64,000 nt of DNA from Tetrapisispora phaffii CBS 4417 (lineage: Eukaryota; Ascomycota; Saccharomycetes; Saccharomycetales; Saccharomycetaceae): NCBI RefSeq assembly GCF_000236905.1, contig NC_016528.1, positions 568,001-632,000 of the forward strand, written 5' to 3'. The notes beneath the pieces were generated by a model, which saw nothing but the letters and a program-made list of their open reading frames with translations, was not told the DNA's origin and searched no databases. Every line of letters starts with the position of its first letter. Position 1 is the stretch's first letter. A program made the position numbers and the translations under genes. Shown piece by piece: positions 39,075 through 47,777 of this stretch.

Positions 39075-40495
39075 TGTGCGGTTTACCTGTATGAGCTTAT
39101 TTGCATATGCTTGTTTGCATGGGCTGTATGTGCATCTACTTATGCATACGTGCGTGTTGATATATTAGGGATGGCGGCAATCTCATGTTTCTTTTCGATT
39201 GCGCACACTAGCTGTAACGCTGTTCTGTTGTCTCTCGCCATTGTGAGAGAGCGCCAACGAGGCCGGGTAAACTGAAAGATCCCAATAACCCGTCACGTGT
39301 TAGTATTGTTTTTGGAACAGCTGTGTGTTCGGGTAAAAACGGTTACCCGACTGTTACACAATGCGGGTAACAGGACACCTTCCCCAAACAGCAGTACAAG
39401 AAATGAAAAAGGAAAAGAAAAAGCGATCACGAAACGAGAGGCCCCCACACCGCTGCATCACGCCATCCTCATTACCTGGGAATGCCCAATGCCAAAGTTA
39501 GTATCAGAATCGGAACGAACAGCAAGTGGCCACTGTGTTTTCTTATCGGGCAACTGCCAATTTCGTTTCGTTTCGTTTTGTTTCATTTCTACTTCGTATC
39601 ATAACGCTCCCGTAGCGCATCGGACCACCCCATCGAGGCTCATGAACGCTCTTACCCATCGCTCCCCTCTGTCGTCGTTTCCAACTTATTCAGTCAACCA
39701 ACCAGACGCTAAACTGACCCGAACGGAACCGAACTGAACTGAACTCACTGACTGTCCGTTACAGAACTCCGTGTGCTTGCGTTAATTTAAGCAGTCGCTT
39801 CTATACCCCATCAGGTAAAACAATTGGATCACGGTATTCCCTATTCAGGTATAATCTCAGATACACACGACTTGACAAGATACGATACGTTATACCGAAA
39901 ATGCACTGGCCACTACTAGCTATTACTGCATGTGTCCCTTTCAATTCGCCGAAACCGAAATATTTTTCGTATTCGAGCTCTTTTAATATATCGTCTCTAT
40001 TGTGTATAGAGTTCGAGAGTGTGAGCAGCAAGAGAGCAAATGCAATCGTTGGTCTAGCCGTTGCCGACTTGGGACATGATACCCATTTAGGTTGGCTAAG
40101 TGTTGCCATCCTCTTTAGTTGAAAGTGGGCTGTAGCTGCCGTAAATGTACTATGTGGACACAGTAGTTCGTAACCTCGAGGAATTTTTCACTTGACAAAG
40201 CACTCTCTCCATATCGTTCAATAGACCCTGGAGCGACATAAGTACATGTATCTTCATGTCTGGAGACATTTATATAAATACATCTGTCTTATTCCATGAT
40301 CGAAGGTATTCGTCTTTCTGTCTACTCTTATTTATGTACTCTTGACCACATATGCACACACAGGTAACCATAGCCGTATTCGAGTAGAGTGGAGTTCATT
40401 CATTTATTCTTTTAGAACCTTTTGCTGCTTCAATCCCTTCCTTTCTGCACTATTTTAAGCCAATCATTTATATCATTATTTTTTTCTAATTTGCA
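39075..40495. other. 1.4-kb divergent promoter region, YKR011C homologue / PRY
   Basis: A long spacer, GC-richer than most here. It has a cluster of Reb1-type sites (39263-39370), a TCACGTG at 39293-39299, pentamer runs of TTTCG/TTTCA (39561-39590), and GAACC/GAACT runs (about 39718-39745). Open frames of 73-146 codons occur on both strands but start with GTG or have no relatives. They are judged to be side effects of the lower AT content. Confidence 0.6.
39263..39370. promoter_or_regulatory. cluster of four Reb1-type sites with a Cbf1-type E-box
   Basis: CGGGTAA occurs at 39264-39270 (as CCGGGTAA), 39330-39336 and 39364-39370, and its reverse TTACCCG at 39343-39349. A near match, TAACCCG, is at 39286-39292, adjacent to TCACGTG (39293-39299). 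Reb1 is a general regulatory factor that opens promoters by excluding nucleosomes. The cluster is 190-300 bp upstream of the YKR011C homologue and over 1.1 kb from PRY. Confidence 0.75.
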
Positions 40496-41356
40496 ATGAA
40501 GCTATCTAATTTAACTATCGCTGCCGTTGCTTCTGCCGCTGCCGTTGCTGCTGCTCCAGCTGTTGTTGTTGAGCACGTTCACGCTTCTCCAACTATTACC
40601 GTACAAGGTTACGTCTACTTCGAAAATGGTGTTGCTCAGACCAGCTACACCACCATCGATGATTCTACCAAGACTCAAGCTGCTGCTGTCGCCGCTGCTG
40701 TTGTTCCAACTTTGGTCGCCAACGCCAACGTCGCTGACAGCACCAGCTCTACTTCAACTTCCACATCCACCACTACTCTAACCCAACAATCGACTACCTC
40801 TTCTTCAACCACCACCACCGAAGTTGCCGCTCCATCCACCAGTTCCACCTCCACTCAAGCTGCTGCTCCATCCACCTCTTCTACCGCTCAAGCTGCTGCT
40901 ACTACCGCCGTTGCCACCACTGACAGCAGTCTATCTGACTTCGCTAACGAAATGTTAAACGCTCACAACGCCAAGAGAGCTTTACATCAAGACACTAACT
41001 CTCTAGAATGGTCCTCTGATCTTGCAAGTTACGCTCAAAACTACGCTGACAACTACGATTGTTCCGGCACTCTAACTCACTCAGGTGGTAGTTACGGTGA
41101 GAATTTGGCTGCTGGTTACGACGGTGCAGATGCTGTCGAAGCCTGGTACAGTGAAATCTCCAGTTACGACTTCTCAAACCCAGCTTACTCTTCTTCCACC
41201 GGCCATTTCACTCAATTGGTATGGAAATCTTCTACCCAAGTGGGTTGTGGTTTCAAACAATGTAACAACGACTGGGGTACCTACATCATTTGTTCATACA
41301 ACCCAGCTGGTAACTACATCGGTCAATTCGCTGAAAACGTCGGCAACCTATTATAA
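40496..41356 (+). CDS. PRY2: secreted CAP/SCP-domain sterol-binding protein (PRY family)
   Basis: A 286-residue secreted protein. Residues 1-19 form a signal peptide (MKLSNLTIAAVASAAAVAA). Then come ~120 residues rich in Ala, Ser and Thr that are probably O-mannosylated. The CAP domain (about 145-286) contains AHNAKR, SYGENLAAGY, the CAP1 motif GHFTQLVWKSS and the CAP2 motif YIICSYNPAGNY, with the conserved cysteines. Yeast Pry proteins bind and export sterols and fatty acids. S. cerevisiae has PRY1 (YJL079C), PRY2 (YKR013W) and PRY3. Synteny here (YKR011C homologue, then SCP160 and YPT52) fits the PRY1/PRY2 ancestral locus, so the number is uncertain. Codon use is strongly biased toward highly expressed gene codons. 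Confidence 0.92.
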   Translation: MKLSNLTIAAVASAAAVAAAPAVVVEHVHASPTITVQGYVYFENGVAQTSYTTIDDSTKTQAAAVAAAVVPTLVANANVADSTSSTSTSTSTTTLTQQSTTSSSTTTTEVAAPSTSSTSTQAAAPSTSSTAQAAATTAVATTDSSLSDFANEMLNAHNAKRALHQDTNSLEWSSDLASYAQNYADNYDCSGTLTHSGGSYGENLAAGYDGADAVEAWYSEISSYDFSNPAYSSSTGHFTQLVWKSSTQVGCGFKQCNNDWGTYIICSYNPAGNYIGQFAENVGNLL

Positions 41357-42420
41357 ACGGGTTTTGAGTAATTAGCAAGATCTATATATGTATAAATTGC
41401 GACTATGTGGGTCTGTTTTTTATTAACGTTTCAAATTTGATTCAGGTAAATCTCATTTGCATACATTTAAAATATTATGTTCTTCATCTTTCTTTTCTCG
41501 CAGAGAAGTTATTAATTTAATTCCGATTTATGAAGTAAAGTTCTTCACAAAGAGTGACTTGGAAAATTGTTTCCAAGTCACTCTTTGTTTTATATTCTCT
41601 TCTTATGTAATCTCTATAAGCTTATAAGAAGTACACACAGTTTACGGATACCAATATATATATATAAATAACACTATGGAAAATTTCTGCACTGCTCCTG
41701 AGGCAACATTAACCTTTGAATCATGCCATATCTTTCTTTCTCTCTGTCTAATCAACTTGCAGCAACTCTGTCAGCAACTTGCAAAACTCGTTTACACTGT
41801 GTAAGCGCATTCTTAAATGCGAACTCTTTGATGTTTACCTCAAACGCGCTACGTGTTCAAAATTAGCGATGCTTGTAACAAACTCATCTTGAAATATATC
41901 GATGAAATCTATTGGGGACAGTGTGGTCACAAATGATTCCAAGATAACAACACACTGAATAGAGGGGAGTAGAGGAATTTTATGAGACTCGATGAATTCG
42001 TAAATGGAGGTTCAAGGCATTTTCTAATATCAATACTACCTTACGTGGCCATCTGCCAAACTCCTGATAACTACAACACACACGCGTATATGTACATGCA
42101 GTGTAATAGTTATTGTATCAATATACTTCTTGATGGTTGACTTTGATATATATATACATATCTAGATAACAGTAATAACAATACAGTATAATATTCCAAT
42201 TACTTAGTCAGCAAGTCAATAGTTCATTCAAGAAATAGTAGGAACTTATAGACAGATTCTAAGCCTTTCCATCTTTATCCCCATTACAAAACCTTTCGAA
42301 TTTTTATTCGAATATTCTGAACCAATTAATTGAAAGAGTTATCGTAGATTCTCTTCCTTTTGGTTTAACTACTTATTTGCAATCGTTTTATTTCCCTTAC
42401 CACCAAGTCTCACAAGAACA
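41357..42420. other. 1.06-kb spacer: PRY 3' flank and SCP160 promoter
   Basis: Contains the perfect hairpin at 41547-41588, listed separately. It also has TATATATA runs near 41654 and 42149, and pyrimidine-rich sequence before the SCP160 start, consistent with a highly expressed gene. No ORF is supported. Confidence 0.55.
41547..41588 (+). repeat. perfect 19-bp inverted repeat with 4-nt loop
   Basis: The left arm ACAAAGAGTGACTTGGAAA (41547-41565) is the exact reverse complement of the right arm (41570-41588). The loop is ATTG. It lies 190 bp downstream of the PRY stop codon. As RNA it would make a stable hairpin in the 3' UTR or downstream transcript. Confidence 0.95.
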
Positions 42421-45400
42421 ATGGCTGGCTATCCAAAATTGAATGCCAACACAGCTTCTGAATTCATTGGCGAAGCTTCTCCAGCTCTGTCATTAAACTC
42501 AGGAACCCCTACCCGTGCTTCAATCTCAATTGATACCACTGAAGTTTCGGCCACTTCTTCAATCTTCAATCCTGAGAATGAAGATGACATCGAGGACTTC
42601 AGTGAAGAAGAGATCATTGAAGAAGTCATTCCAGTTGAAGAAATTCCGGTTGAGGAAGCTCCTGTTGAGGACGCTCCTGTTGAGGACGCTCCTGTCGAGG
42701 AAGCTCCAGTTGAAGAAGCTCCAGTTGAAGAAGCTCCTGAAGAACAAGTCTCTCCTTCTGAAATCATTGTTGATCAAAAGGATGCTGTAATTCAAGCACC
42801 AAAGAAGGTTTCAATCAAGGACTTACCAACCCTAGCTTCTAATGTTGATATTCCAGTTTTCTCAACTGGTTGGGGTTCAAATGTCAAACCAAAACAAATC
42901 GATACTAAAGCAATGAAATCACTAAGTGGTTCTTTCCCATCTGCAGCAGCGGTTGAGGCTAAGCCAATGCGTTCAAAGCACATTCAAGAATCATTTAAAA
43001 TCAACGGTGACACTTCATCTAAGTCTAATAAAGTTAATTACACTGAAATTGCTTCCTCGGTTAAAAAACAATTCAAGGTTTCTATCGAGTCAACAACCTC
43101 TGCTACTGGTCGTCTTATTATTGTCTCAGGTAATAGCGATGATGTCATCAATGCCAAAAGAATATTATTAAAGAGATTAGAAAAACCTGTCAATGTCGAA
43201 TTACAAGTTCCAACATCCTGTAAACCTGCTATTATTGGTTTAGGTGGTAGAAACATCCGTGAATTGATTTCAAAGTACCAAATTAGAATTCATATTGAAG
43301 ACAAACCGATTCAAGATTCATTTGATGAAAATTTAAACGATACTTTGACGAACATTGAGTTATATGGTGACTCTGCCTCGGTTGACTTAGTCAAAAAGAA
43401 CATTAATACTACTGTTAAGGAGGAAACTAAAAATGCTACTTTCAGAGTTCCAGTAGAAAACAAATCACTGATTGCTTATATTAACATTAAAGATGTAAAC
43501 GATGCTAAAACACATTCATCTATTAAAGTTCAATTTAACGAAAAGAATGAAGAATTTACTATCAGTGGTTCGCGTGAGGAAGCAAAGGAAGTTATGAATG
43601 AAGTTAAAAGTTATTTATCTAACTTATCCGCTTCTATCGAAGAAGAAAATATTAAAATTCCTTACAAGTTCCAAGTCTTAATTGATGCATATGAAATTAG
43701 AAAGACCTTTAACGTTACAGTTGAATTTCCAAAAACTCAAGAAGAGGAAACTGTGAGATTTGTTGGTCCAAAGGATAAAGTCAGCGAAGCAATTAACTTT
43801 GCTAGAACTACTTCAAAGGACTACTTAATTGAGGTTCTTGATATCTCAAGATCACATAGTAACAATCTGGAACATGCAAAGAGACTGGTCTTATTATTTG
43901 AAAAGTATAACTCATTAAAAAAGATTGCTGCTGAATATGAGGGTGTTAAATTCTATCTTCCATCTTTCCAAAAGTTTGAAAATTCTAAATCAGTTGAGAT
44001 AATTATCACATCCTTAAAAGATAGTTCAAAACTATTGAAATTTGCTCGTAAGGAAATAATTAATTTGGTAGATGGTATTTCACCAGCAGACCTTTTGATT
44101 ATTGACGATATTGAATATGAATTATTCCACAGAGAAACTTCAACCATTCTTGAAGCCAACACTGACATAGTTAAATTTATTCAATTAGGTGATGTAGCAA
44201 CCGGTAACAATGAAATCGTTTTAGCAGCCTATAATGAATCAAATGATTTTAAACCAGCTGCTGATGAAATTAAATCTATTTTGGAAAAATCCAATAAATC
44301 CTTGGACAAGATCCGTGAATCTCAACATTCGTTAGCTAGCGAAACTTTGATGATGGAGAGTAACCTTCAAGATGAATTATTGAACTCTAATTCTAAGCCA
44401 TATTTACTTATTGATGAAGAAATCGAAAAACATAATGGTAGCATTCAAATTAAACTTCATACTCCTGATTCCGATTCAGTCCTTATTAGAGGGCATGAAA
44501 AATCTATTAAATTAGCAAAGAAGTCCCTAAGCATGATTATAGAGAATCCCGAGAGAAAGCATAATGAAGTTATCGATGTTCCCGCTGATGTATTATCAAG
44601 ATTTATTGGTGTTAAAGGCGCTAATATCCAAGCTATTCGTTCAAAGTATGACATTACCACTCAATTTGCTGATGCTGATACGAAACCACAATCCAAAGAA
44701 CCTATGAAGGTTACATTGATTGGTATCCAATACAACGTTAAGCGTGCCGTTGAATTTATAAATACTGAAATTAAGAGATGGTCTGACATCATTACTAAAG
44801 AATTTATTGCTCCATTACAATATCATGCTGCATTAATTGGTCGTAGAGGTGCTAATTTAAATCATCTACAAAATAAATATAGTGTGAACATTAACTTTCC
44901 AAGGGAAAACACAGTTGTTACTATCAGAGGTCCATCTCGTCTTGTCAATCAAGCATACGATGAATTGCACGATTTATTGGAATTCGAAATGAAAAATAGT
45001 AATAAGGTTGTCGTTAAGGTGCCAGTTGCGCAAATTTCCAGAGTTATTGGTAAGAGCGGTCAAATGATTAACGATTTGAGAGCTGCTTATGGTGTCGAAA
45101 TGGACTTCATTGAAGAAACTAATGACTTGGCTAGTTTAAAAACAGACCAAGTTCAATTAGAAATTGTTGGTACCAAAGAGGCCATTAAGGAAGCTTCCGA
45201 GAAAGTTACTTCTATTCTATTTAACAGCACAAACTTCACTACCGAAAATATTGAAGTTGATCAGAAATACTATAAAAATATAATCGGTCAAAATGGTGCC
45301 ACCTTGAGAGATATTATTTTCAAATCCGGAGGTGATCACTTGAGTATGACTAGACCTATTAACATACCTAGAACAGGTGCCAAGGAAACTCATATTACTG

Positions 45401-46296
45401 TACAAGGTCCAAAGGAATTCGTTAAAAGAGCTATCACCCATATTAAAGAAATTGTGGCTAATGCTGAAAATTCCATTACCAAAGAATTAGACATTGAGTC
45501 TGGAAGCCAAGGTGCTTTGATAGGTCCAGCTGGTACTGTGCGCCGTCAATTGGAAAGTGAATTTAAAATTACTTTACAAATTCCAAATAGAGGTGATACT
45601 AAGAGTAAAGTCAAACTGATTGGTTTACCAGAAAATATCGAAAAAGCTGAAAAGAAGATTTTCACTGAAATAATTAAAAAAAACTTTGACTTAGAAGTAA
45701 ATGTACCAGCTTCTATCCATGAATTTGTATCTGAACGTGGTGCTTTTGCTCAAAGTTTGAGAATTAACCAATTTGTTAGTGTTAGATACGGATCATATAC
45801 AAAGCTAGCAAATACATTAAACAACCGTGCTTTATCAATCCCAATTGATGATGTATCCGGTAACGATGATGAAAAATTAAAGTTAACTATCACTTCTGCT
45901 CCTATCTCTGCTGATTCTCAGAGAACGGAAATCATCCCATGGAGAATTAGATATGAACCAGTTGAACTTGAAGGTTTGTTAAGCGATGATTCTGAGTTCT
46001 CTTCTGATGAAGAAAAGAAGAACCACATGCTAAATTTAGCTAAACAACTTATAGAAAAGAGAATTAGTTTAGCTCCAACCGCTAACACTGTTGGCTATAT
46101 TTGGGCCAAGGATACTAGTAAGTTCAACTCTGTTGTTGGACCTGCAGGTACCAGAATTATCAAGTTGAGAGATATTACTGGTTGTATTATTAACATTCCA
46201 AGAAATTCAGAAAAGATTAAGAATGTAATCTATGTCAGAGGTACTGAAAGTGATGTTAAAGCTTGTACCCAAACTATCATGGATCTCTTAAAATGA
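42421..46296 (+). CDS. SCP160: multi-KH-domain RNA-binding protein Scp160 (vigilin)
   Basis: A 1291-residue protein. The N-terminal ~110 residues are acidic, with a VEEAP repeat at 71-109. The rest is an array of KH domains. Classical GxxG loops are visible in IIGLGGRN (~275), FIGVKGAN (~728), LIGRRGAN (~806), VIGKSGQM (~875), IIGQNGAT (~955), LIGPAGTV (~1034) and VVGPAGTR (~1238). Several other units are diverged and lack GxxG, as in S. cerevisiae Scp160 (YJL080C, 1222 aa, 14 KH units). Scp160 associates with polysomes and ER membranes and affects translation efficiency, ploidy and mating-pathway mRNA localisation. PRY upstream and YPT52 downstream place it in the merged YJL079-080/YKR013-014 order. 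Confidence 0.97.
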   Translation: MAGYPKLNANTASEFIGEASPALSLNSGTPTRASISIDTTEVSATSSIFNPENEDDIEDFSEEEIIEEVIPVEEIPVEEAPVEDAPVEDAPVEEAPVEEAPVEEAPEEQVSPSEIIVDQKDAVIQAPKKVSIKDLPTLASNVDIPVFSTGWGSNVKPKQIDTKAMKSLSGSFPSAAAVEAKPMRSKHIQESFKINGDTSSKSNKVNYTEIASSVKKQFKVSIESTTSATGRLIIVSGNSDDVINAKRILLKRLEKPVNVELQVPTSCKPAIIGLGGRNIRELISKYQIRIHIEDKPIQDSFDENLNDTLTNIELYGDSASVDLVKKNINTTVKEETKNATFRVPVENKSLIAYINIKDVNDAKTHSSIKVQFNEKNEEFTISGSREEAKEVMNEVKSYLSNLSASIEEENIKIPYKFQVLIDAYEIRKTFNVTVEFPKTQEEETVRFVGPKDKVSEAINFARTTSKDYLIEVLDISRSHSNNLEHAKRLVLLFEKYNSLKKIAAEYEGVKFYLPSFQKFENSKSVEIIITSLKDSSKLLKFARKEIINLVDGISPADLLIIDDIEYELFHRETSTILEANTDIVKFIQLGDVATGNNEIVLAAYNESNDFKPAADEIKSILEKSNKSLDKIRESQHSLASETLMMESNLQDELLNSNSKPYLLIDEEIEKHNGSIQIKLHTPDSDSVLIRGHEKSIKLAKKSLSMIIENPERKHNEVIDVPADVLSRFIGVKGANIQAIRSKYDITTQFADADTKPQSKEPMKVTLIGIQYNVKRAVEFINTEIKRWSDIITKEFIAPLQYHAALIGRRGANLNHLQNKYSVNINFPRENTVVTIRGPSRLVNQAYDELHDLLEFEMKNSNKVVVKVPVAQISRVIGKSGQMINDLRAAYGVEMDFIEETNDLASLKTDQVQLEIVGTKEAIKEASEKVTSILFNSTNFTTENIEVDQKYYKNIIGQNGATLRDIIFKSGGDHLSMTRPINIPRTGAKETHITVQGPKEFVKRAITHIKEIVANAENSITKELDIESGSQGALIGPAGTVRRQLESEFKITLQIPNRGDTKSKVKLIGLPENIEKAEKKIFTEIIKKNFDLEVNVPASIHEFVSERGAFAQSLRINQFVSVRYGSYTKLANTLNNRALSIPIDDVSGNDDEKLKLTITSAPISADSQRTEIIPWRIRYEPVELEGLLSDDSEFSSDEEKKNHMLNLAKQLIEKRISLAPTANTVGYIWAKDTSKFNSVVGPAGTRIIKLRDITGCIINIPRNSEKIKNVIYVRGTESDVKACTQTIMDLLK
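42631..42747 (+). repeat. 15-bp coding minisatellite in SCP160 (VEEAP/VEDAP units)
   Basis: About eight tandem 15-bp units encode PVEEI/PVEEA/PVEDA pentapeptides at residues 71-109. Adjacent units are nearly identical at the DNA level, for example two successive copies of GTTGAGGACGCTCCT. Recent copy-number change is therefore likely. Confidence 0.85.
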
Positions 46297-46604
46297 TAAA
46301 TCCAAAATATCAACTAATGTACACATATATATAAATATAAAAATCGATCAAAATAATCGTTTTAAACATATATTAATTTATGAATGAGAAATATAGATTA
46401 GATGAATTAGTTACTATTTCAATATGTTCAATCCTGTTATTAAATTTAATGCTTACTTTTATAAGTTCCAATTCGGGAATAATACTTAAAACCAAGTCAT
46501 TCGTCCACGTTACTTGTGTTTAGTTCATATTTAAAGTTGAAATGATTTTACGGTTTCATATAAGCTGAGCTTTTCTATTCATGCGTTCATTTGCATTATT
46601 CCCC
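46297..46604. other. convergent 3' flanks of SCP160 and YPT52
   Basis: An AT-rich terminator region between two convergent genes. A short hairpin-like AAAATCGATCAAAATAATCGTTTT sits near 46341. No gene is seen. Confidence 0.45.
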
Positions 46605-47231
46605 CTAACAGCAGGATGTAGGGTTTGAAGCTTGTGGCTCTTGTAATCTAATGTTGGATGTAATGTTGCTATTATCTTGGGTGCCTTTATTTGCCTGTTC
46701 TGCTTTCTTATATTCATATAATTGTTCACCAATCTTTTGGAAAACTTCTTTTACATTATAACCTGTTTTTGCACTAACTTCATAAAACAACAGATTTTCG
46801 TCATTTGCCCAATCCTTAGCCTCTTCAAATTCAATTTTTCTCTTTGTATCATCTTCTTCACATATGTCAACTTTATTCCCAACCAAACATATGACTAATT
46901 CCTCGTTACCTACTTTTTTTTTCAATTCTTCAATCCAACTTTTAGCCTTCATCAGCGAATCTGGAGCCGTAACATCATACACTACCAATGCTGCATTTGC
47001 ATTTCTATAGTACATAGGGGCCAATGATTTATAACGTTCTTGACCAGCTGTATCCCATATCTCAAATTTAATTACTTGGTTGTTTTCCTCCAAAGTAATC
47101 GTTTGAGATAAAAATGCGGCACCGATAGTACTTTCCCTGAATTCATCAAATGAATCTTTGACAAACCTATAAACAATAGATGACTTACCAACTGAAGAAT
47201 CACCTAATAAAACTAATTTGAATTGTAACAT
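46605..47231 (-). CDS. YPT52: Rab5-family GTPase Ypt52
   Basis: A 208-residue Rab GTPase starting [20 protein letters not shown]. The P-loop GDSSVGKS is at 10-17, the effector-loop STIGAAF at 34-40, DTAGQE at 60-65, GNKVD near 121, SAK near 154, and a C-terminal CC prenylation motif. The N-terminus is characteristic of Ypt52 rather than Vps21 or Ypt53. The position beside SCP160/PRY and close to IRS4 matches YKR014C (234 aa). S. cerevisiae Ypt52 has a longer insertion before the GTP-binding loops. Ypt52 acts with Vps21 in endosome fusion and vacuolar protein sorting. Confidence 0.93.
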   Translation of the reverse strand: MLQFKLVLLGDSSVGKSSIVYRFVKDSFDEFRESTIGAAFLSQTITLEENNQVIKFEIWDTAGQERYKSLAPMYYRNANAALVVYDVTAPDSLMKAKSWIEELKKKVGNEELVICLVGNKVDICEEDDTKRKIEFEEAKDWANDENLLFYEVSAKTGYNVKEVFQKIGEQLYEYKKAEQANKGTQDNSNITSNIRLQEPQASNPTSCC

Positions 47232-47777
47232 GTTCGGACAATCTTGTATACCTATGGTTATATATGTCTATTGTAGCTTTATTAAAATAAATAAAAAAAG
47301 CTATGCAAGTTATGATTAAATATTGCTATTTTTTAAAACCTTATACACTTGTTAAACATTAACTGTCTATTGCTAATCAAACCATAAAAACTATTCTTAC
47401 AAGTTACACTAATCCTTTAAACTTGTGATATTCTTATACGTACACTTTAAATTTTAATATGTTTTCCGAATCATTCGTGGCGCAATTAAAGTTGCAACCT
47501 ATTTTAAGTATCATCAAAATGAGAAGGTTGAAGCTTCTTCCATGAACAATTCCATTGATACTTCTCAGAATTTATAATCTATTACTTGCTAATATATAAT
47601 AATAGTAGCTTGATAGCATAGTGAATAACTTGATAATGAACTTGCATGTTACAAGAATAGCAGGTATACTCAAGGAATGTCACGACTATTTAACTGTACG
47701 TTTGCATTTTCCGTGTAATTTATTTATTATTTGATATGCAACTTATTTTCTGTGTTATTATATATTTATGAATATTA
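47232..47777. other. intergenic: YPT52 promoter and IRS4 3' flank
   Basis: AT-rich spacer. It contains ATATGTTTTCCGAATC near 47458, which superficially resembles centromere element CDEIII but lacks the required surroundings. No gene is seen. Confidence 0.45.

Noticed and set aside
39297..39737. 146-codon plus-strand ORF in the YKR011C/PRY spacer
   Set aside because: It begins with GTG, has no recognisable domain and lies in GC-richer promoter DNA where longer chance frames are expected.
39801..40109. 102-codon minus-strand ATG ORF upstream of PRY
   Set aside because: It overlaps another frame on the opposite strand, shows no family resemblance and lies in the PRY promoter.
47452..47480. CDEIII-like centromere element (TATGTTTTCCGAATC)
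   Set aside because: Only the core matches. The flanking positions differ, there is no CDEI at the right distance, and the upstream stretch is not AT-rich enough for CDEII. Gene order gives no centromere here.
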